The translations under genes and the position numbers were made by a program. Under the pieces are notes generated by a model. It did no database searches. It worked only from the letters and a program-made list of their open reading frames with translations, and was not told the origin of the DNA. A DNA stretch of 6,024 nt from NCBI GenBank assembly GCA_023416135.1, contig JAEZIF010000107.1, positions 1-6,024 on the forward strand, written 5' to 3'. Source of the DNA: Pseudomonadota bacterium. GTDB taxonomy: Bacteria; Pseudomonadota; Alphaproteobacteria; Reyranellales; Reyranellaceae. Shown here in pieces: positions 1 through 6,024 of this stretch (position 1 is the first letter of the stretch; each line of letters starts with the position of its first letter).

Positions 1-999
<999 letters not shown>

Positions 1000-1003
<4 letters not shown>

Positions 1004-2004
1004 GCATCACCGCTGTCGATGCGAGCACAGCGAGGCCCTCGCCTCCCCTGCTGGAGGTCGAGCGCCTGCGAAAGCACTTCAAAGTCGGCGGCGGCCTGCT
1101 GGGCGGCGAGGCCAAGTACGTCCACGCCGTCGATGACGTCAGCTTCCACATCGAGGAAGGCGAGACGCTCAGCCTAGTCGGGGAAAGCGGCTGCGGAAAA
1201 TCGACGATCGGCCGCATGCTGCTGAAGCTGATACAGCCCACCGCGGGTGCGATCCGCGTCGCCGGCGCAGATATCGTGCCGCTCGATCGCCGCGGAATGC
1301 AGCCCTACCGTCGGCAGATCCAGATCATCTTCCAGGACCCCTTCTCGTCCCTCAACCCGCGCATGACCGCGGGCGACATCGTGGGGGAGCCGCTCCTGGT
1401 GCACGGCGTGGCGGACGGCGCCGAGCGCGAGCAACGCGTGGCCGACCTGTTCCGGCGCGTCGGCCTGAGACCCGACCAGATCGACCGCTTCCCGCACGAA
1501 TTCTCCGGCGGGCAGCGGCAGCGCATCAGCATCGCGCGCGCGCTGGCGCTGGGTCCGCGCCTCATCGTCGGCGACGAACCGGTATCGGCGCTCGACGTGT
1601 CGGTGCAGGCGCAGGTCATCAACCTGCTGACCGACCTGCAGGCCGAGTTCGGCCTATCGTACCTGTTCATCGCCCACGACCTGTCGGTAGTGAGGCACAT
1701 TAGCCACCGCGTCGCGGTCATGTATCTCGGCCGCATTGTCGAGATCGCCACGTCGCGCGAGGTGTTCCGCGACCCGCTGCACCCCTACACCGAGGCATTG
1801 CTGTCGGCTGTGCCGCTGCCCAATCCGCGCAAGACCCGCAAGTCGCGGATCATCCTGAAGGGCGACGTGCCGAGCCCAACGGCGCCACCATCGGGTTGCC
1901 GCTTCCATACGCGTTGCCCGCTCGCCGTCGCCGAATGCGCGACCAAGGTGCCAGAGCTGCGCGAGATCAAGCCCAACCACTGGGCCGCCTGCCACCTTCG
2001 CTGA
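1000..2004 (+). CDS. Opp/Dpp-family ABC importer ATPase, second of pair (DppF/OppF type)
   Basis: This is the second cytoplasmic ATPase; with the upstream gene product it would form the heterodimeric motor of one importer. The 334-residue product is of normal family length. Motifs in order are an N-terminal LLEVERLRKHF strand (17-27), a longer loop before the core (GGGLLGGEAKY, 30-40) typical of the F-type subunit, Walker A GESGCGKST (61-69), Q-loop Q112 in FQDPFSSLNP, signature FSGGQRQR (168-175), Walker B D192 with catalytic E193, D-loop SALD (196-199) and switch H226. The C-terminal extension has four cysteines (300, 306, 313, 331) with the same CX5CX6CX17C spacing as the upstream paralogue. 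All catalytic residues are present. The start is the ATG overlapping the preceding stop (ATGA), with GGAG 8 bases upstream. The specificity of the importer is set by other subunits and cannot be read here. Confidence 0.95.
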
Positions 2005-2012
2005 CCGACGAA

Positions 2013-3623
2013 ATGAATCCCTATCTCGACAAGACCTACGCCCAATCCCTGGCCCATCTCGCCGATCGCTTCGGCCCGCGCGACGCCCTGGTCTTCCGCG
2101 GCCGACGCTGGACCTTTGCCGACGTCCGGCGGGAGGTCGACAGGGCCTCGGCCCGGTTGCTGACACTGGGACTCGACAAGCAGGACAAGGTCGCGCTGTG
2201 GATGTCCAACCGGCCGGAGTTCATCTGGTACTGGCTGGCAGCGGGACAGATCGGCCTGGTCGCCGTCGTGCTCAACACGCGCCTCACGGCCGAGGAAACG
2301 GCTTATCAACTCGAGCAGTCCGAGACGCGCGCGATCCTGCTGCCCGGGCCGGGCGGCTTCCGCAACTTCGCCGCGGACCTGACGTCGATCTGCCCCGAGC
2401 TCGTGACGGCACGGCCCGGCGAGATCACGAGCGCCCGCCTGCCGCTGCTACGCCACGCGATCAGCCTCGACCGACCGGACCCGGCAATCGGCGGCCTGAC
2501 CGACTGGTCGGCCTTCGACCCGCCGGCGGCCGGTCCGCTGCCGGTCGAGACCGACATCCTGCAGCCGACGATGATCGTCTACAGTTCGGGCACGACGGCG
2601 CTGCCCAAGGGCGTGTTGCTGACCCACGTCGTGTGGCGCAAGGCGGCCGACCACGGGCACCGCTTCGCGCAGACGGCCGACGACCGGCTCTATCTCTGCA
2701 TGCCGCTGTTCGGCATCATGGGCAACGTCAACGGCATCCTGACCTTCTGGACCAACGGGTCGGCGGTAGTCCTGGACGACGGTTTCGACGAGGTGAGAAC
2801 GATGCGCGCCATCCAAGACGAGCGCTGCACCGTGATCTACCTGATGCCGATCATGCTGGAGAAGCTGCTTCAGCACCCGCAGAGGGCGAGCTTCGACCTC
2901 GGCAGCCTGCGCTCGGGAACCGTGGTCACCAACGACGCTTCGGTTCTCCAGCGGGCCGTTTGCGAGCTCGGCCTGCGCGACCTCTACTCGACGTACGGCA
3001 TGAGCGAGCTGTCGAGCGTCGCCTTGCGCACCTACAGCCACGAGCCGCTCGAGACCCGGCTAGGCTGGCACGGCACGCCGATGCCCGACGTCGAGGTCCG
3101 CATCGCCGACCCCGACACCAACCGGCCGATTGCCGACGGCGAGGTCGGCGAGATCCAGGCACGCGGCTATTCGGTCACGCCGGGCTACTATCGCAAGCCC
3201 GAAGAGACGCGGGCCAGCCGCACCCAGGACGGCTGGTTCAAGACCGGCGACGCCGGCGTCCGGCGCGCGGACGGCACCTTCAAGTTCCTGTCGCGGCTCA
3301 AAGACGGCTACAAGTACAACGGCTTCAACGTCTCAACCGTCGAGGTCGAAGCGACGTTGCTGCGCCACCCCGCGATCGCCGCCGCCGCGGTACTCGGCGT
3401 TCCGGATCGCAAGGCCGGCGAGATCGGCTTCGCCTTCATCGTGCCCCGCGAAGGATGCACGGTCGACGAAGGCGAGGTCCAGGCATACCTGCGCCCGCTC
3501 CTCGCCTCCTACAAGCGCCCTCGCCGGGTCGTCGTTCTCGACGAGCTGCCGCTGACCGCCGGCACCGGCAAGGTCCAGAAATTCAAGCTCAAGGAGCTGG
3601 CGCTGACGTTGCCCGCGGCCTGA
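2013..3623 (+). CDS. AMP-forming acyl-CoA synthetase / ligase
   Basis: This 536-residue class I adenylate-forming enzyme is expected to activate a carboxylic acid with ATP to an acyl-AMP and transfer it to CoA in the cytoplasm. Its length is normal for a stand-alone acyl-CoA ligase. Visible core motifs are the phosphate loop YSSGTTALPKG (190-200), YGMSE (328-332), the TGD motif with ribose-binding D413, the hinge region with R428 followed by YKYNGFNVS (433-441), and the catalytic C-terminal lysine K520 in GTGKVQK. No acyl carrier or other fused domain is seen. The ATG at 2013 lies 8 bases after the preceding stop and opens a typical N-terminus (MNPYLDKTYAQSL). No clear Shine-Dalgarno precedes it, so translation may depend on coupling to the ATPase gene. 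An in-frame ATG at 1896 is inside the ATPase gene and rejected. The family is firm; the substrate (aryl, short, medium or carnitine-like acid) is undetermined. Its position in the transporter operon suggests that it acts on the imported compound or a product of it. Confidence 0.92.
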   Translation: MNPYLDKTYAQSLAHLADRFGPRDALVFRGRRWTFADVRREVDRASARLLTLGLDKQDKVALWMSNRPEFIWYWLAAGQIGLVAVVLNTRLTAEETAYQLEQSETRAILLPGPGGFRNFAADLTSICPELVTARPGEITSARLPLLRHAISLDRPDPAIGGLTDWSAFDPPAAGPLPVETDILQPTMIVYSSGTTALPKGVLLTHVVWRKAADHGHRFAQTADDRLYLCMPLFGIMGNVNGILTFWTNGSAVVLDDGFDEVRTMRAIQDERCTVIYLMPIMLEKLLQHPQRASFDLGSLRSGTVVTNDASVLQRAVCELGLRDLYSTYGMSELSSVALRTYSHEPLETRLGWHGTPMPDVEVRIADPDTNRPIADGEVGEIQARGYSVTPGYYRKPEETRASRTQDGWFKTGDAGVRRADGTFKFLSRLKDGYKYNGFNVSTVEVEATLLRHPAIAAAAVLGVPDRKAGEIGFAFIVPREGCTVDEGEVQAYLRPLLASYKRPRRVVVLDELPLTAGTGKVQKFKLKELALTLPAA

Positions 3624-3633
3624 GCGGCCGCGG
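3613..3633. terminator. GC-only hairpin across the convergent gene junction (possible bidirectional terminator)
   Basis: The 8-base arm CCGCGGCC (3613-3620) is perfectly complementary to GGCCGCGG (3626-3633), with a 5-base loop TGAGC that contains the synthetase stop codon. The structure lies between two convergent genes whose stops are 12 bases apart, which is where a shared terminator would be expected. Neither strand has a T-run after the stem, so it is not a classical intrinsic terminator. Short GC palindromes also arise by chance at this composition. Confidence 0.35.
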
Positions 3634-3635
3634 CT

Positions 3636-5195
3636 TCACTCCGCCAGCTGCATCGTCTGGAAATTGTAGTGATAGGCGCTGCTGACGGCGGGAGCCCATT
3701 GCTTCACGCGCGCCGTCGCCACGAACGCCGTGCTGCACCAGAAGAGCGGCACGGCTTCCTTGTTCTCGGCCTCCAGCTTGGCAAACTGCTGCAGCATGGC
3801 CTCGCGCTTCTGCAGGTCGACCGCCTGGAGCTGGGCCTTGGCAATCTCGTCGTAGGCCGGGACCTTGATATTGCCGGACGACCACAGCGCTCGGGAGGTG
3901 AACCAGCCTTCCATCGTCTCACCGCCGTCGTCGGGCATCGAGGACGGGCCGTAGAACATCGAAGGCTGCCTCTTGGCGCGCATCATGGCGAGCCATGTGC
4001 TGGTGTCGACCGCTTCGCGCGTGACCTTGAAGCCCACGGCCTCGAGGTTGCCCGCCAGCGCCTCGAGCACCTGCGGCGCGTTGGGGAGCGAGCCGAAGGA
4101 CTCCGTGTGGAGCGTATAGCTGATCTCGCGGCCGGGCTTGATGCCCGCCTGGGCGAGCAGCTCCTTGGCCTTCGCAGGATCGTATGGGATCGCTTCCAGG
4201 CCGGGTTGGAAACCGAGCGTCGCCGGCGTGAAAATGCTGGTTGCCGGCTCGCAGGCGCCGCTCAGCAGGCGCTTGGCGATGTCAGCGCGATTCAAGGCGT
4301 AGGCGACGCCCAAGCGTACGCGCCTGTCGGCCGATTCGGGGAACTTCTCCTTGTTGAAGTACATGGCGCTGGTGCCGCTGTACTTCGACTCGAAGACGCG
4401 CAGCTTGCTGTTCGCCTTCACGCGGTCGAGCAGCGTGCCGCCCAGGCCGAACACGACGTCGGCTTCGCCCTTCTCGATCATGGCGTAGAGCGTGAACGGC
4501 TCCTTCACCATCTTCTGAGTGACGGCCTTGATCTTGGGCGCACCGCCCCAATAGTCGGGATTGGCCTCGAAGCGCGACCATTCGCCGGCCTTGGTGCTCA
4601 CGAGCTTGAAGGGCCCCGTGCCGACCGGCTTCTCGAGAAAGCCGCGCGCGCCGACCTTCTCATAGTAGGCCTTGGGGATGATCGGCTGCAGGCCGTAGCG
4701 GGCCGAGGAGAAGAACGCGGGCCACGGCTGCTTCAGCACGAACCGCACGACGAGCGGCTGGACGACCTCGATGCTGTCGATCGAATCGACGAACGCCTTA
4801 CGGTAGGAGTGCGTGTTGCCCTCCTTGAGGATCGAATCGTATGTGAATTTCACGTCTTCCGCGGTGAACGGATCTCCGTTGTGGAACTTCACGCCGGCGC
4901 GGAGCTGGAAGTCGATCTGCTTGCCGTCGGGACTGATCGTCCAGGACGTTGCCAGGGCGGGGTACTTCCCGTTGGCGCCGAGGTCGAGCAGGCCGTCGTA
5001 CAGCAGGTCGTAGGCGGTGTAGTCGGTGACGGCGACCATGATGGTCGGGTCGAACTGCTGGCGAAGGAGCGCGCCTGCCACGGTCACCTCGCCTTTCGCC
5101 GACTGCGCGAGCAGCGGTGCGGCAGACGCGCCGGAGAAGGCGATTGCCATTGCCAGGCCCGCCCAGGCCTGGCGTCTCAAGAAATTCAAGGCCAT
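3636..5195 (-). CDS. ABC importer periplasmic substrate-binding protein, family 5 (peptide/nickel/opine type)
   Basis: This is an extracytoplasmic solute receptor of the SBP_bac_5 family (DppA/OppA/NikA-like), 519 residues and of normal length. Residues 1-33 form a signal peptide: a basic start with R7 R8, a hydrophobic core (about 11-30), and candidate cleavage after ASA (25) or near AQSA (30-33). There is no lipobox cysteine, so it should be a free periplasmic protein. Family hallmarks are the N-terminal signature LATSWTISPDG through GVKFHNGDPFTAEDV (81-115), PVGTGPFKLVS (190-200), NPDYWGG (212-218), the helix RLGVAYALNR (294-303) and YDPAKAKELLAQAG (338-351). The ATG is preceded by AAGGGAG at 8 bases. 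It follows the dioxygenase gene on the same strand by 53 bases, so the two are probably cotranscribed. It faces the ATPase genes on the other strand and is a natural partner for them, though that pairing is inferred from proximity. The ligand is unknown. Confidence 0.93.
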   Translation of the reverse strand: MALNFLRRQAWAGLAMAIAFSGASAAPLLAQSAKGEVTVAGALLRQQFDPTIMVAVTDYTAYDLLYDGLLDLGANGKYPALATSWTISPDGKQIDFQLRAGVKFHNGDPFTAEDVKFTYDSILKEGNTHSYRKAFVDSIDSIEVVQPLVVRFVLKQPWPAFFSSARYGLQPIIPKAYYEKVGARGFLEKPVGTGPFKLVSTKAGEWSRFEANPDYWGGAPKIKAVTQKMVKEPFTLYAMIEKGEADVVFGLGGTLLDRVKANSKLRVFESKYSGTSAMYFNKEKFPESADRRVRLGVAYALNRADIAKRLLSGACEPATSIFTPATLGFQPGLEAIPYDPAKAKELLAQAGIKPGREISYTLHTESFGSLPNAPQVLEALAGNLEAVGFKVTREAVDTSTWLAMMRAKRQPSMFYGPSSMPDDGGETMEGWFTSRALWSSGNIKVPAYDEIAKAQLQAVDLQKREAMLQQFAKLEAENKEAVPLFWCSTAFVATARVKQWAPAVSSAYHYNFQTMQLAE

Positions 5196-5203
5196 GACGC
5201 TAG

Positions 5204-5210
5204 CTCCCTT
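5204..5210 (-). promoter_or_regulatory. Ribosome binding site of the substrate-binding protein gene
   Basis: On the minus strand the sequence reads AAGGGAG, ending 8 bases before the ATG at 5195-5193. This is the strongest Shine-Dalgarno match in the window and fixes the start of the signal peptide. It fits a protein that must be made in excess of the other transporter subunits. The rest of the 53-base gap to the dioxygenase stop shows no obvious promoter or hairpin. Confidence 0.7.
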
Positions 5211-5248
5211 TTACATCGTTTGATCTTGCCGGTGTTGAACCTGCGGGC

Positions 5249-6024
5249 TCAGACGCGCGGTTTGGTGCCGGCGATCTGGACGCGACGCATGCGACGCAGT
5301 TCCTTGTAGTCGTCGATCGCGTAGTGCTGAGTGCAGCGGTTGTCCCAGATCGCCAGCGACCCGGCTTTCCAGCGAAACCGGACCTGGAACTCCGGTTGAC
5401 GCATGTGATCGAAGAGCATCTGCAGCACATGTCTGCTCTCGGTGTCGCTGACGCCGGCCAGGCGGACCGTGTAGTTCGAATTCACGAACAGGGCCTTGCG
5501 GCCGGTCACCGGATGTCGATGGACGACCGGATGCTCGACCGGCGGCGGCACGGCCATGGCATCATCGCGGAGGATGTTCTGGCCTGCATAGCGACGGCGG
5601 ACATTTGAGTTGTCGTGCAGCGCCGTCAGGCCCTCTAGATAGGTCTTGGTGGACTTGTCCAGCGCCTCGTAGGCGGCATACATGCTGGCAAAGATCGTGT
5701 CGCCCCCGACGCTCGGCGCCACCTCGCAGTAGAGCAGCGATCCCATCGGAGGCTCTTCGTAGTCGGTATTGTCGGTATGCCAGACGGAGCCGACGGCAAT
5801 CTTGGTGCCGTCGTTTTCCAGCAGCGACATCGAATCGTACTTGTCGCCGTACATCTTCAGCTTCCGCGAGAACATCGGCGTTCCGAACCGACGCGCGAGC
5901 GACATGTGCTGGTCGACGCTGAGCGTTTGGTCGCGCAGGAAGATGACCTGATGATCCATCAGCGCGCTGTGCAGGAGGCCGAACGTGTCGGCGTTTTCCT
6001 GCTTGCCGAGGTCGATGCCGTGGA
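5249..6024 (-). CDS. TauD/TfdA-family Fe(II)/2-oxoglutarate-dependent dioxygenase (5' partial)
   Basis: This cytoplasmic non-haem iron oxygenase couples oxidative decarboxylation of 2-oxoglutarate to hydroxylation, and often cleavage, of a small substrate. The frame stays open to the right edge: 21 residues (HGIDLGKQENAD and onward) precede the internal methionine at 5959 and match the family's usual N-terminal region, so that ATG is not the start. About 257 residues are visible and probably 20-30 are missing. Counting from the methionine at 5959, the iron ligands are H61 and D63 (WHTD) and H212 (TQHYA). T88 in GGDT and R222 match the 2-oxoglutarate-binding Thr and Arg of TauD, and R226 matches TauD R270. 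The H61-to-T88 spacing of 27 equals that of TauD (H99 to T126). WDNR and LFVNSNYTVRL are further family hallmarks. The enzyme looks catalytically intact. TauD residues that hold the taurine sulfonate (H70, Y73, N95) do not appear conserved, so a different substrate is likely. The substrate-binding protein gene follows 53 bases downstream. Confidence 0.92.
   Translation of the reverse strand, partial: HGIDLGKQENADTFGLLHSALMDHQVIFLRDQTLSVDQHMSLARRFGTPMFSRKLKMYGDKYDSMSLLENDGTKIAVGSVWHTDNTDYEEPPMGSLLYCEVAPSVGGDTIFASMYAAYEALDKSTKTYLEGLTALHDNSNVRRRYAGQNILRDDAMAVPPPVEHPVVHRHPVTGRKALFVNSNYTVRLAGVSDTESRHVLQMLFDHMRQPEFQVRFRWKAGSLAIWDNRCTQHYAIDDYKELRRMRRVQIAGTKPRV

Noticed and set aside
1896..2012. Upstream in-frame ATG that would lengthen the acyl-CoA synthetase by 39 residues.
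   Set aside because: The extension lies wholly in another frame of the second ATPase's conserved cysteine region and reads as an arginine-rich shadow. The ATG at 2013 gives a typical N-terminus and length.
3624..3631. GCGGCCGC palindrome between the convergent genes as a protein-binding operator.
   Set aside because: An 8-base all-GC palindrome between two stop codons has no promoter nearby to control and is fully explained as part of the larger hairpin or by base composition.
2198..3685. 495-codon plus-strand open frame overlapping the acyl-CoA synthetase in another frame.
   Set aside because: The product is dominated by R, A, G, P and D with no recognisable domain, whereas the overlapped frame has all the adenylate-forming enzyme motifs. 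It is a frame shadow.
3669..5309. Very long plus-strand open frame (546 codons) antisense to the substrate-binding protein gene.
   Set aside because: Its translation is low-complexity in style (rich in R, G, L, E, H), shows no family motif, and lies opposite a gene with a signal peptide, Shine-Dalgarno and clear family motifs. GC-rich codon bias suppresses stops on the opposite strand, so long shadow frames are expected.
5957..5959. ATG at 5959 (minus strand) as the start of the dioxygenase.
   Set aside because: The frame stays open to the window edge, and the residues before it (HGIDLGK and onward) match the TauD family N-terminal region, so this methionine is internal.

Overview
This GC-rich window (roughly two-thirds G+C by eye, with strong GC bias at third codon positions) looks like a bacterial chromosomal segment, most likely from an alphaproteobacterium of the Bradyrhizobium/Reyranella type. 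That taxonomic guess rests on composition, gene style and the gene mix; there is no rRNA or marker gene here to confirm it. The window is almost entirely coding. It holds five genes: two are cut by the window edges and three are complete.

Plus strand, positions 1-3623: three tightly packed genes read left to right. The first two are the paired ATPases of a peptide/nickel/opine-type (Opp/Dpp family) ABC importer. The left one has lost its N-terminus to the window edge, and the two overlap by an ATGA junction. Eight bases after the second comes an AMP-forming acyl-CoA synthetase. The usual partners, two membrane permeases, are not in the window and would be expected upstream of position 1.

Minus strand, positions 3636-6024: two genes read right to left towards the first group. 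A TauD/TfdA-family Fe(II)/2-oxoglutarate dioxygenase, cut at its N-terminus by the right edge, is followed after 53 bases by a family-5 periplasmic substrate-binding protein with a signal peptide and a good ribosome binding site. The two gene groups converge with only 12 bases between their stop codons, and a perfect GC-only 8-bp inverted repeat sits across that junction.

Reading the genes together (inference): the binding protein would capture a small organic solute in the periplasm. The two ATPases would power its import through permeases encoded off-window. The dioxygenase and the acyl-CoA synthetase could then hydroxylate or cleave the substrate and activate a carboxylate product as a CoA thioester. 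The substrate cannot be read from the sequence. The taurine-binding residues of TauD do not appear to be kept in the dioxygenase, so taurine is unlikely. No RNA gene, mobile element, CRISPR array, long repeat or clear promoter was found, and no gene-free stretch exceeds about 55 bases. The window looks like an ordinary transport and catabolism locus rather than a new kind of system; its interest lies in the unidentified substrate.
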